From an uncultured Selenomonas sp. (GTDB lineage: Bacteria > Bacillota > Negativicutes > Selenomonadales > Selenomonadaceae), in the NCBI GenBank assembly GCA_938045435.1, contig CALIBA010000186.1, positions 1 through 46,509 on the forward strand: a DNA stretch of 46,509 nucleotides, read 5' to 3'. A model generated the notes under the pieces. The model searched no databases, was not told where the DNA came from, and saw only the letters and a list, made by a program, of their open reading frames with translations. Of the stretch, positions 24,301 through 32,805 are shown in pieces. The first letter of the stretch is position 1, and every line of letters begins with the position of its first letter. The position numbers and the translations under genes are program-made.

Positions 24301-26496
24301 TCACAGACGAACCGCAGCAGAAAACATCCATGTACGCGGCATCGAAAGGCCAAATGTCGTCGAGCCGCCGCGCCCCATCCAATAATCCTTATTGAGGGCG
24401 TTATAGCACATGAGGCTGAGATCGATCGGCATCTGATGAATTTTCGTCGCGTACTTCACGCCGAGATCTAGTGTACTGTACGAGGGGATCTCCGTGCCCC
24501 CGTCCGCTGCCGTGCTGTCGATCTTGGCTTTCCCGACCCAGTTCAGCCGTCCGATAAGACGCAGCTGCTCATTCGCCTGATAGGTGACGCCGAGGACGCT
24601 GCTCCACCGCGCCGTACCATTCACGAACCACCCGTCTTTTTCACCTTTTTGCGTTTGATCGCGCTGCGCATCGAGGTAGAGGATGCCGCCCGTCATGATC
24701 CACTTGGGTGCAATGTTTCCGTTGACCGTCAGCTCTGCGCCGCGGTACACATTCTTCCCATCGGCAGAGAAATATTTTTTCCCGCTGCCATCCCATGTAT
24801 CGAAGCGGTTCGGCTCGTCGATCTGAAAGAGGGCGAGCGTTGAAAACAGCCCCTTGTTCTCGTACTTGATACCGATTTCGTTCTGCTTGCTGCGCACGGG
24901 ATCAAGTATGGTACCGGCGTTGGCATAGCTGGCATCCGTCACGACATAGCCCCGGGAAAAGCTCTCGGTATGCCCGTAGTAGACCGCTGTGTTTGCAGTC
25001 GGCTTGTAGGTGAGCCCCCACGTCGGCAGGATATTGTTGTTGCGGATGACCTTCTTGTTCGTCAGGTTCTCGAAATGCTCGTGCTTGCGCGTCGCTGCCA
25101 GCATGAGATCCCATTTCCCAAATGACATCGTGTCCATCAAAGAGACGCCCACATTGACCTCGCTCCACTGCGCGTTTTCGGTGAGCATATCCGGCAGCGG
25201 ATAAAAGCCGGGACGGAAGATGATCCCGTCATAGAGGTTCCCACCGTAGAGATTGCGCCCGCCATAGTTGTTGCGGTTCCAATACTGCGCCCGGGAGCGG
25301 TCGGCAGAGAGCGCCCACCGATGCTGCACCGCGCCCGTTCGGAATTTTCCCGTAAGCCCCACCTGCACATAGGAGTTGCTCGCGGATTCATTCTGTGCAT
25401 TAGAGCGATTCCGATTGGTGAACTTCCCTGCGGTATCGAAGTTCAGATTTGCGCCGGAGTTTCGCTTATCGCCGTCGCGCCTGGAGTAGCCCACATTCAA
25501 AAACGCATACAGATGATTGCTGAGCTTTTGCTCATGATTGAGCGCGAGTACCTGCCCGTACATCCATTTCAGCGTCTCCGGGAAGTCGTAGTTCATCTTG
25601 GAGGAGGGCGCCTTGGGGAGCTCCCGCCCGCTGCCGCTGTACGTGAACCAGCGCTGCGCACCAAAGACCTTATAGTCCCAGCTGCCCAGAAAGAGGTTCG
25701 TCGTGCTTTTCGTACCGCGATGGTCGATATTGAGGAAAACGTCCTGCCAGCGTATCTTAGATCCCGGCAGAGCAAGCTTTCCGTTGAGCATCTCTGCATT
25801 GAGGCGCAGCCCCCACGCATCATTTTTGCCAAAGCGGCGGGCAATATCAATGTATTCTCCAAGAGCACCGCGGCCCGAAATCACCTGCGTATATTTCGTC
25901 AAAGGCTCCGTCCCCGCACGCTTCGTGATGACGTTGATGGTGCCCGGCGCAGGCGTTGCACCGCCGTTCGTACCGTTGTTCGACATACTGACCCCGTTCA
26001 CCGCCGCATTCGGCCCGGATGTGATGTCCATGCGCTCGATGATGTGGGACGGCGGCATCGTATACTGCGAAAATAGGCTCGGAATGCCATTGAGCAGGAA
26101 GTGATTGCCATTCATATTGATGCCGCGCATCGAAAAATCCGAGTACATCGGCGAACTCGTGCTGGTGCGAATCGACGGATTGTTCAGCAGCACGTTGGCA
26201 AGCGGCTGGCTTGGATCGCCATAGGTCTCAACCGCCTTTGCGGTCATGCTCTGCATCGAGTAAGGAATGTCGAGCACCTTCACATCCCCCAGAATCCCCA
26301 TGCGCGCCTCTGTGCTCAGCAGACCGCCCGCCATCTCCGCATCCCGCTCCCCCGCGACGACGATCTCAGGCAGCTCATAGCCCGGCATATCCCCTCTCGC
26401 GGACGTCGCTGCCTTCTCTGCGGCACTTGCCACACCCATCCATACCGATCCCGCTGCTGCAAGTGCAACGGCAAGCACCAGCTTTCGTTTTGTCAT
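24301..26496 (-). CDS. TonB-dependent siderophore-type outer-membrane receptor (first gene of the uptake operon)
   Basis: A 731-residue paralogue of the next receptor, with signal peptide MTKRKLVLAVALAAAGSVWM and the mature motif YELPEIVVAGERDAE. The plug carries FSMRGINMNGNHFLLNGIPS and GTINVITKRAG, and the barrel ends in FSAAVRL. ATG 26496 is 10 nt from GGAGG. A TTGACA/GATACT promoter at 26566-26594 lies 70 nt upstream, making this the likely start of the operon running to 15987. Iron control by Fur would be expected for such genes, but I could not identify a convincing Fur box. Confidence 0.92.
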   Translation of the reverse strand: MTKRKLVLAVALAAAGSVWMGVASAAEKAATSARGDMPGYELPEIVVAGERDAEMAGGLLSTEARMGILGDVKVLDIPYSMQSMTAKAVETYGDPSQPLANVLLNNPSIRTSTSSPMYSDFSMRGINMNGNHFLLNGIPSLFSQYTMPPSHIIERMDITSGPNAAVNGVSMSNNGTNGGATPAPGTINVITKRAGTEPLTKYTQVISGRGALGEYIDIARRFGKNDAWGLRLNAEMLNGKLALPGSKIRWQDVFLNIDHRGTKSTTNLFLGSWDYKVFGAQRWFTYSGSGRELPKAPSSKMNYDFPETLKWMYGQVLALNHEQKLSNHLYAFLNVGYSRRDGDKRNSGANLNFDTAGKFTNRNRSNAQNESASNSYVQVGLTGKFRTGAVQHRWALSADRSRAQYWNRNNYGGRNLYGGNLYDGIIFRPGFYPLPDMLTENAQWSEVNVGVSLMDTMSFGKWDLMLAATRKHEHFENLTNKKVIRNNNILPTWGLTYKPTANTAVYYGHTESFSRGYVVTDASYANAGTILDPVRSKQNEIGIKYENKGLFSTLALFQIDEPNRFDTWDGSGKKYFSADGKNVYRGAELTVNGNIAPKWIMTGGILYLDAQRDQTQKGEKDGWFVNGTARWSSVLGVTYQANEQLRLIGRLNWVGKAKIDSTAADGGTEIPSYSTLDLGVKYATKIHQMPIDLSLMCYNALNKDYWMGRGGSTTFGLSMPRTWMFSAAVRL

Positions 26497-26565
26497 AAAA
26501 TAAACGCCTCCTTCGCCTATGTACCATATCCGATACAAAATTAAAATTATATGAGCATTTATCGC

Positions 26566-26594
26566 AGTATCCCCAAGGAACAGCGCCTTGTCAA
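26566..26594 (-). promoter_or_regulatory. Sigma70 promoter for the receptor/importer operon
   Basis: Minus strand: TTGACA (26594-26589), a 17-nt spacer and GATACT (26571-26566). A leader of about 65 nt follows, rich in A+T near the start codon. Confidence 0.7.
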
Positions 26595-26762
26595 ACAGTA
26601 CTCTGTCCCGCTCTGCCGAGCATTTTTCTCAGTCGATATAAAAGACGAGAGAAATGATCTTTTTCTATGAAATCAATGCCAAAATTTCATGTGCTTCCCT
26701 AAGATACTATAGTAGGAAATGCAAAAAAGAACCGGACTTGGGAGAAAACGCCGCCGCGGCAC

Positions 26763-27725
26763 TCAATTCACCACATTCGTCGGCTTCCCATCCATAAACG
26801 CCTTCACATTGTCTGCCGTCATCTGCATGATGCGCTCACGTGCCTCCTTCGTCGCCCACGAGATATGCGGTGTGATGATGCAGTTCGGCGCGTGCAGGAG
26901 CGGATTATCTGCCGCAATCGGCTCCGTCGAGGCAACATCCACCGCCGCCCCGCCGACCTTGCCACTCGCGAGCGCTGCCGCCAGATCCTCCTCCACGATG
27001 AGCTGCCCACGCCCGTTGTTGACGATGATCACGCCGTCCTTCATCTTCGCAATGTTCGCTGCGTTGATGATTCCATTGGTCTCGGGCGTGAGCGGACAGT
27101 GCAGGAAGATAAAGTCCGACTGCGGCAGGAGTTCATCGAGCGGCACATAATCCGCAAGCGTGCGCCCCTCCGCGCGTTCCGTCCTACTGTAGGCGAGCAC
27201 ACGGACATTCATGGCACGCAGAATGCGTGCGGCTGCCATACCGATGCGTCCGAAGCCGATGATGCCCGCCGTCTTGCCGCTGACCTCGATGAGCGGACAC
27301 TGCCAATAGCAAAAATCAATGCTCTTCGTCCAATCCCCCGCGTGTACCGAGCGGTCATGATGCCCGATGTGGGAGCACGCCTCAAGGAGCAGCGCAATCG
27401 CATATTGCGCAACATTATCCGTACCGTAGACGGGCACATTCATAACAGGAATACTTTTCTCCCGCGCATACGCCGTATCCACGACATTGTAGCCCGTCGC
27501 GAGTACGGCAATGGCACGGAGATTTGGACAAGTGTCGATGACGGAGCGCGTGATCGGTGTCTTGTTCGTCACGGCGATCTCCGCATCGCCGATGCGCTGT
27601 GCAATCAGCGGCGACTCCGTGAGGGATGTGCGGTCATAGACCGTCAGATCCCCCAGCGCCGCCAGCGGTGCCCAGCTGATGTCACCCGGATTCTCGGTAT
27701 AACCGTCGAGTACAACAATTTTCAT
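26763..27725 (-). CDS. D-2-hydroxyacid dehydrogenase (glycerate/hydroxypyruvate reductase-like)
   Basis: A 320-residue NAD(P)-dependent dehydrogenase of the D-isomer-specific family. It has a substrate domain (residues 1-100 and the C-terminal end) and a Rossmann domain with GFGRIGMAAARIL near 152. Catalytic Arg is in NNGRGQL (about 233), Glu in DVASTEP (about 262) and His in TPHISWATKEAR (about 281). The sequence resembles bacterial glycerate or hydroxypyruvate reductases, but lactate-type activity is not excluded. GGGAGG precedes ATG 27725. The leader resembles that of the aldo/keto reductase at 15.5 kb. A truncated paralogue lies at 13507-13855. It stands alone between two uptake operons. 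Confidence 0.93.
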   Translation of the reverse strand: MKIVVLDGYTENPGDISWAPLAALGDLTVYDRTSLTESPLIAQRIGDAEIAVTNKTPITRSVIDTCPNLRAIAVLATGYNVVDTAYAREKSIPVMNVPVYGTDNVAQYAIALLLEACSHIGHHDRSVHAGDWTKSIDFCYWQCPLIEVSGKTAGIIGFGRIGMAAARILRAMNVRVLAYSRTERAEGRTLADYVPLDELLPQSDFIFLHCPLTPETNGIINAANIAKMKDGVIIVNNGRGQLIVEEDLAAALASGKVGGAAVDVASTEPIAADNPLLHAPNCIITPHISWATKEARERIMQMTADNVKAFMDGKPTNVVN

Positions 27726-27780
27726 CGTATTTCCTCCCTGCGCATGGAAGCATGGCAAGCTGCCCGCTCCGCTGTCTTTC

Positions 27781-27840
27781 TTCTTCCAAATTTGACACGA
27801 ATTTCTCCCACGATAATAGACTTTGCATGATTTTCCGCAC
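27781..27840 (-). promoter_or_regulatory. Dehydrogenase leader homologous to the aldo/keto reductase leader
   Basis: Read on the minus strand this region shares GAAAATC, ATCGTG and AATTCGTGT, in order and with similar spacing, with the minus-strand reading of 15541-15600. A TATTAT at the matching centre could be a -10 element here. Confidence 0.5.
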
Positions 27841-27867
27841 GCAGTATGTCTAAGGGCAAGCTTCCTT

Positions 27868-29418
27868 TCACCGCACCTTTCCCGCTTCCAAAACATGAAT
27901 TTCATCGGCAAAATATGTGAGCAGCGGCCGGTCATGCGAGATGAGCAGCATACCGAGCTGATGCTCTGCGCGCAGGCGCATGAGCAGCATCAGAATCTGC
28001 GCCTGGATGGAGACATCGAGCATGGTCGTCGGCTCATCGAGCAGCAAAATCCGCGGCTCCATGAGCAGCGCCCGCGCAATCACAGCACGCTGCAGTTCGC
28101 CGCCCGAGAGCTCATGGGGCTGACGCGTAAGCACACGCTCCGTCAGCTCCACCGCCCGAAGCCCGTCCATGATCTGTTCCCGCGCCGAACGTCCTCCTTC
28201 GAGCAGTGTGGGATGCATCGCAAAGACCTCATGCAAACTCTCCTCAATACGCCACCGCGCATCAAATGCCTGTTCCGGGTTCTGTGCGACGAGCTGCACA
28301 CGCCGCCGAAAGGAGCGCATATCAGCCCGTGAAAACGCCGCAATATCGCGCCCATTCCATTGGACAGTACCGCCATTGGGACGGATGAGGCCGAGCAGCA
28401 AGCGCACGAGCGTACTCTTGCCCGCGCCGCTCTTTCCCTCAAGCCCGATGGCACACCCCTCAGCGACTGTGAGGCTGCACCCATCCAGAACGCGCATCTC
28501 CTGCCCGCTCGCGCGGTCGTGCATATTCTTTGTCACGCCGCGTGCTTCGAGGACGGCGGGTCCGCAGGATGGCATCGCCCGCACGCCCCCATCCTGCACT
28601 GCGGACGATGCAGGGGCTGGCCTTTTGCGCGTTAGGAACTCCGGCTGCGCCTTGAAATACGCCTGCGTATAGGGATGCGCCGGATGTGTCCACACATCCC
28701 TTCCCTGCTCCACGATCTCCCCTGCCTGCATGACAATGACGTGATCGGCAAGCTGCCGCGCGAGCGGAATATCGTGTGTGATGAGGAGGAGGGAGACGCC
28801 CGCGCGCGCTGCGAGATGCTTCAGATTATCCGCAACCATCTGCCAGACGGTGGGGTCGAGCCCCTTCGTCGGCTCGTCCGCGAGAATCCACTGCGGCTCC
28901 CCTGCATCTGCCATCGCGCAGAGCACGCGCTGCAACATGCCGCCCGACAGCTCATGCGGATAGGAGCGCAGGACGCGCTGCGGGTCATCGAAACCGAAAC
29001 GTTCGAGGAGCGCTGCATACGCGGCGTCCCCCCATGCGGGACGCCCTGCGCCGCGCCGCACGTCTTTGATTTGCCGTCCAATGCGGTGCACGGGGCTGAG
29101 TGCCGCACGCGGCAGCTGTGGGACAATGCCCCAGCATTTTCCCCAATACTGAGACCGCAGCACCTCTTGCCCGAGTGCAGCTATATCCACTCCATCGAAC
29201 AAAATCCGCCCTGTCATCTCCGCCCCCGTGGGCAATGCACCAAAGAGCGCCTGTCCGAGCGTTGACTTCCCGCTGCCGCTCTCCCCAATGATCGCCGTCA
29301 CACCCCCGACAGGGAAGTCTGCACTGACAAGGCAGAGCGCAGTCATGTGCGCATTTCCATCGGCATAGCGCACGGTCAGATCGCGTACGGCAAAGCCTGC
29401 CTTTTGCATTTCCATCAT
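27868..29418 (-). CDS. Fused double ATPase of a nickel/peptide-type ABC importer
   Basis: A 516-residue protein with two complete ATPase domains, equivalent to NikD+NikE or DppD+DppF in one chain. Domain 1 has Walker A GESGSGKST at 45-53, signature LSGGMLQR and Walker B ILADEPTKGLD. Domain 2 has GKSGAGKST near 332, LSGGELQR and ILLLDEPTTMLD. The linker between them (about 255-285) is Pro/Ala-rich. HPAHPYTQAYFKAQPEFL after domain 1 is the usual family tail. The start overlaps the permease stop as ATGA. It powers import through the two adjacent permeases. It has no sign of the oligopeptide-specific cysteine cluster. Confidence 0.93.
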   Translation of the reverse strand: MMEMQKAGFAVRDLTVRYADGNAHMTALCLVSADFPVGGVTAIIGESGSGKSTLGQALFGALPTGAEMTGRILFDGVDIAALGQEVLRSQYWGKCWGIVPQLPRAALSPVHRIGRQIKDVRRGAGRPAWGDAAYAALLERFGFDDPQRVLRSYPHELSGGMLQRVLCAMADAGEPQWILADEPTKGLDPTVWQMVADNLKHLAARAGVSLLLITHDIPLARQLADHVIVMQAGEIVEQGRDVWTHPAHPYTQAYFKAQPEFLTRKRPAPASSAVQDGGVRAMPSCGPAVLEARGVTKNMHDRASGQEMRVLDGCSLTVAEGCAIGLEGKSGAGKSTLVRLLLGLIRPNGGTVQWNGRDIAAFSRADMRSFRRRVQLVAQNPEQAFDARWRIEESLHEVFAMHPTLLEGGRSAREQIMDGLRAVELTERVLTRQPHELSGGELQRAVIARALLMEPRILLLDEPTTMLDVSIQAQILMLLMRLRAEHQLGMLLISHDRPLLTYFADEIHVLEAGKVR

Positions 29419-30230
29419 CCGCGCACCTCCTGCCGCACGTCAAAATGGCGGCGCAGCACCTGCCCGACCATGTTGAGGGAGCTGACGAGCAGGACAATCG
29501 CCGTCCCCGGCACGATGATGAGATGCGGTGCCTGCCGATAGTAGAGCATGGCATCGCTCACCATCATACTCCAGTCAGGCGTCGGCGGCTGCACGCCGAG
29601 ACCGAGTAAGCTCAGCCCCGCAATGGCGAGCACGCCGCGCCCGAGGCGCAGTGAGCCGAGTACAAGCAGGGTCCCGCCGAGCGCGGGCAGGATGTGCCGC
29701 AGAATCATCCGACTGTCACCGCAGCCGAGGGCACGCAGCTGCTCTATGTATGGTTCTGCCGTACGTTGCATGACCTCCGCGCGCACAACGCGCGAGAACC
29801 CCGCCCACGAGCCGACAACGAGCGCGAGCAGGAGCCCCGTAACGCCAGGACCGGCAAAGCCTGCAACTGCCACCATGAAACTGATGCCGGGGATGCCTTG
29901 AAAGACGTTGCTCACCATCGTGAGCACCTCATCCACCCGACCGCCGAAATAGCCCGCACAAAGCCCCACAAGCGTCCCTAGCCCAAGCGCGAGCACGGTC
30001 GAGACGAGAGAGAGCAAAAGTGTGCTGCGCCCGCCATAGAGCATACGGCTGAAAAGGTCGCGCCCGAGCGCGTCCGTGCCGAGGAGATGCGCCGCCGTAG
30101 GGCCTTGCAGACGGATTGCCATATTCGGCTCGAACGGATTCATCGGTGCGACCTGTGGCGCAAAGATCCCTGACAGCACGATCCCTGCAAGTACGAGAAG
30201 TGCTCCATAGCCCATACAGCGTTCCATCAT
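29415..30230 (-). CDS. ABC importer permease 2 (NikC/DppC type)
   Basis: A 271-residue permease with an N-terminal helix, the segment GTDALGRDLFSRMLYGGRST (about residues 51-70) diagnostic for the DppC/NikC group, and a BPD_transp_1 core of five helices. The ATPase-coupling EAA-like loop reads IEQLRALGCGDSRMILRHILP. It overlaps permease 1 and the ATPase by ATGA at both ends, showing tight translational coupling. Confidence 0.94.
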   Translation of the reverse strand: MMERCMGYGALLVLAGIVLSGIFAPQVAPMNPFEPNMAIRLQGPTAAHLLGTDALGRDLFSRMLYGGRSTLLLSLVSTVLALGLGTLVGLCAGYFGGRVDEVLTMVSNVFQGIPGISFMVAVAGFAGPGVTGLLLALVVGSWAGFSRVVRAEVMQRTAEPYIEQLRALGCGDSRMILRHILPALGGTLLVLGSLRLGRGVLAIAGLSLLGLGVQPPTPDWSMMVSDAMLYYRQAPHLIIVPGTAIVLLVSSLNMVGQVLRRHFDVRQEVRG

Positions 30231-31177
30231 CGTCCACCTCCGAGCATGACACGCGGATCGAGCCGCAGGAGCACAAGATCAACCGCGATGGTCACGAGTA
30301 TATAGATCCCCCCGAGAAAGAGCACATACCCCTGCAGCAATGGATAGTCACGATAGTGGATTGCCTCGAGCGCGAGCGAGCCGATGCCCGGCAGTGCAAA
30401 GACGGTCTCCACGATGATCGCCCCGCCAAGCACCGCTGCAAAGAAGTTCCCCAGCATTGCAGCGACAGGAATAACGGCATTCGGCAGCGCGTATGTCAAC
30501 AGCACGCGCATCTCAGACAGCCCGCGCAAACGCGCCGTCTGTGCATAGAACGAGGCAAGTGCCTCGCGCAGCTGGCTGTCGAGGAGCTGCGCTGTCATCG
30601 CAAGCGTCACGAGTGCGAGTGCGAGTGACGGCAGGATGTAGCCCTCCGCCGACTCCACCCCATTGGTTGGCAGGACGTGCAGCCACACACCAAAGACGAG
30701 GATCAGCAGAATCGCCATGAGAAAGGATGGCGCCGCAAGCATCACCTGCGTTACGCCGCGCACAAGAACCTCAACAATCGTACCGCGCATGCGTGCCATG
30801 AGAAGCCCGAGCCCGATGCCGCCCACAACCGCCCAACCGAGGGCCGCCACGGAAAGAGCCACGGTCACGGGCAAACGCGCCAGCAGGGCATCAAAGACCG
30901 GCATCCCCAGATGGTAGGACATTCCACCATCCCCTTGCAGGAGACGCCACAGCCAGAGTCCATACTGGACATAGGGTGGCGCGTCGAGCCCAAGGTAGCT
31001 GCGCAGAGCGCTCACCTCCTCTGCGGATGGCATGCCCATCCCCGCCCCTTCTAACATGATCTCTGCCGGATCGCCCGGCGAGAGCTGCGCGAGGACGAAC
31101 GCGAGGAGGATGATGCCAAAGAGTACAGGTACGGCGCTCATGAGACGCCGTACGATATAGCGTTGCAGCATATTCAT
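30227..31177 (-). CDS. ABC importer permease 1 (NikB/DppB type)
   Basis: A permease of about 316 residues starting MNMLQRYIVRRLMSAVPVLFGI, the usual DppB/NikB N-terminus. The conserved FVLAQLSPGDPAE follows, then six helices, with ETVFALPGIGSLALEAIHYRDYPLLQG near the end. ATG 31177 is preferred because it overlaps the binding-protein stop as ATGA, the pattern repeated in this operon. ATG 31183 and ATG 31171 are alternatives. It pairs with permease 2. Confidence 0.93.
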   Translation of the reverse strand: MNMLQRYIVRRLMSAVPVLFGIILLAFVLAQLSPGDPAEIMLEGAGMGMPSAEEVSALRSYLGLDAPPYVQYGLWLWRLLQGDGGMSYHLGMPVFDALLARLPVTVALSVAALGWAVVGGIGLGLLMARMRGTIVEVLVRGVTQVMLAAPSFLMAILLILVFGVWLHVLPTNGVESAEGYILPSLALALVTLAMTAQLLDSQLREALASFYAQTARLRGLSEMRVLLTYALPNAVIPVAAMLGNFFAAVLGGAIIVETVFALPGIGSLALEAIHYRDYPLLQGYVLFLGGIYILVTIAVDLVLLRLDPRVMLGGGR

Positions 31178-32727
31178 TTCCATGCCACCTCCGCGAGCGA
31201 GACCCCATAGCGCAGCGCACGGTAGCCCGTAAGGCGTGCCGCATTATAGACCACGATGTTTTCATCATAGTAGAGCGGAACAAGCGGCTGTTCGTCCACG
31301 CTGATCGCCTGAATACGGTCGAAGATTGCACGCCGCCGCTCCTCGTTCGCCTCCGTATTGAGCACGGTGAGAAGTTCGTTCACCTCTGCATTGTCGTAGC
31401 CGAGGGAGAGAGCCTTGTTGCGCGATCCCTTTGAGAAAAAGAACCCTTCGAATACATAGAGCGGATCACCGTTCGGCAGCCCCTGCTGAGAACGGGCGAT
31501 GTCATAGTCCCCGCGGCGCATACGCACTGTCAGCATCGGCGACTCAAGCGCCTCGATACGCACATCAAGACCAAGATCCGCCAGCCAATACGCAATGAGC
31601 TCTGCCTCCCCCTTTGCGATCGGATCTGCGCCATTCACGCAGTAGACAATCTCCCGCCGCGCGTCCCCAAGCACTTCATGCGCGAGGCGTTTTGCCTCCT
31701 CCACATCCTGCACAACAGGGAACTCCTGATAGAACGGACTCGCAATACTGAGGAGATTCATCGTCGGCGTTGCATAACCAAGGTAAAGCGCATCCACAAG
31801 CAGGCGGCGGTCCAGCAGGAGGCTCACTGCGCGCCGCATGCGCACATCATTGAACGGCGGTTTTTTCCCATTCATCGCAAGATAGCGCACCATGATCGAG
31901 CGGCTGGTCGAAATGGCAAATCGATCATCCTGCACCAGTTCATCTGCGAGTACAGGCGGAATCGCATTCAGATCCAGAACGCCCATGATCTCCTCTGCCT
32001 TGAGCGCAGCAAAGCGGACATCGGGGCTTGGGATGCTGCGCACCATGATGCGGTGTGCACGCGCCTTCTCTCCATAGTAGTCCTCATTGCGCTCGAGCAG
32101 GACATAGCGGTCCTTCACATTTTCAACAATGCGGAAAGGGCCTGTCCCAATGGCGACGCCCGCAAAGCTGCCGTCGTCTGCAAGGCACGCGGGCGCATAG
32201 ATGGGACTGCCGAAGTTCATCATGTTGTAGAGCTGATTGATATTCGGCTGCGAGAACGTCAGACGTATCGTGAACACATCAAGAGGCTCCACACCCACGA
32301 GATTCGGATAGTAGTTCCTGCGGCTGCGCGCATAAAACGTCGTCGAACGCGGCTCTTTTTCCATCCATGCGAGATTATCCGCAACCACCTGCGCCGTGAG
32401 GAGTGTGCCGTCGTGAAAGCGCACCCCCTGCCGCAGATGAAACACCCAAACGCGCCCCTCGTCCAGCATCTCCCATGATGCGGCAAGGCACGGAGCGGGC
32501 GCACCCGTCGCCTCGTCCGCCGTGATGAGCGGCTCCCAGACGCCGAGGATCTTGCTGCAATAATAGCCGTCATTCACACCTGGCGCAAGCTGACGATAGG
32601 CCGCGAGCACGATGGTGTCATCCGACGCATTTCCCGTCGCCTCTCCACTGCGCTCCTCTACTCCCTGTCCGCAGCCCACAGCCGAGAGCAGAAACACGAG
32701 CAAAATGAACGTGCGCAGACAGCGCAT
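31174..32727 (-). CDS. Family 5 substrate-binding lipoprotein (nickel/peptide/opine-metallophore type)
   Basis: A 517-residue solute-binding protein of SBP family 5, which includes NikA, CntA, DppA and OppA. The signal peptide ends in SAVGCGQG, giving a lipidated Cys. WEPLITADEATGAPAPCLAASWEM and VWVFHLRQGVRFHDGTLLTAQ are the family signature region (about residues 65-125). IGTGPFRIVE and MRRAVSLLLDR follow as expected. GGGAGGG precedes ATG 32727. The gene lies directly after a terminator-like hairpin that follows a cobalamin-riboswitch-controlled receptor. Ligand is inferred to be a metal chelate or related compound from that context, not from sequence. Peptide binding remains possible. Confidence 0.9.
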   Translation of the reverse strand: MRCLRTFILLVFLLSAVGCGQGVEERSGEATGNASDDTIVLAAYRQLAPGVNDGYYCSKILGVWEPLITADEATGAPAPCLAASWEMLDEGRVWVFHLRQGVRFHDGTLLTAQVVADNLAWMEKEPRSTTFYARSRRNYYPNLVGVEPLDVFTIRLTFSQPNINQLYNMMNFGSPIYAPACLADDGSFAGVAIGTGPFRIVENVKDRYVLLERNEDYYGEKARAHRIMVRSIPSPDVRFAALKAEEIMGVLDLNAIPPVLADELVQDDRFAISTSRSIMVRYLAMNGKKPPFNDVRMRRAVSLLLDRRLLVDALYLGYATPTMNLLSIASPFYQEFPVVQDVEEAKRLAHEVLGDARREIVYCVNGADPIAKGEAELIAYWLADLGLDVRIEALESPMLTVRMRRGDYDIARSQQGLPNGDPLYVFEGFFFSKGSRNKALSLGYDNAEVNELLTVLNTEANEERRRAIFDRIQAISVDEQPLVPLYYDENIVVYNAARLTGYRALRYGVSLAEVAWK

Positions 32728-32756
32728 AACGTCCCTCCCTTCCTTTTCTTTGACGG

Positions 32757-32784
32757 CAAAAAGGGCAGAAGAATCTTCTGCCCT
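32757..32784 (-). terminator. Terminator-like hairpin between the B12-regulated receptor and the ABC genes
   Basis: On the minus strand AAGGGCAGAAG and CTTCTGCCCTT form an 11-bp stem followed by T5. No room exists for a separate promoter between it and the binding-protein ribosome binding site. The ABC genes must therefore rely on read-through or on a promoter inside the receptor gene. Confidence 0.75.
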
Positions 32785-32805
32785 TCTTGTCAGTTTCCCA
32801 TATTC

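Noticed and set aside
26497..26760. Second cobalamin riboswitch or a Fur box upstream of the receptor operon
   Set aside because: No B12 box or paired core elements were found, and AT-rich stretches near the start do not give a convincing 19-bp Fur palindrome. Only a sigma70 promoter is supported.
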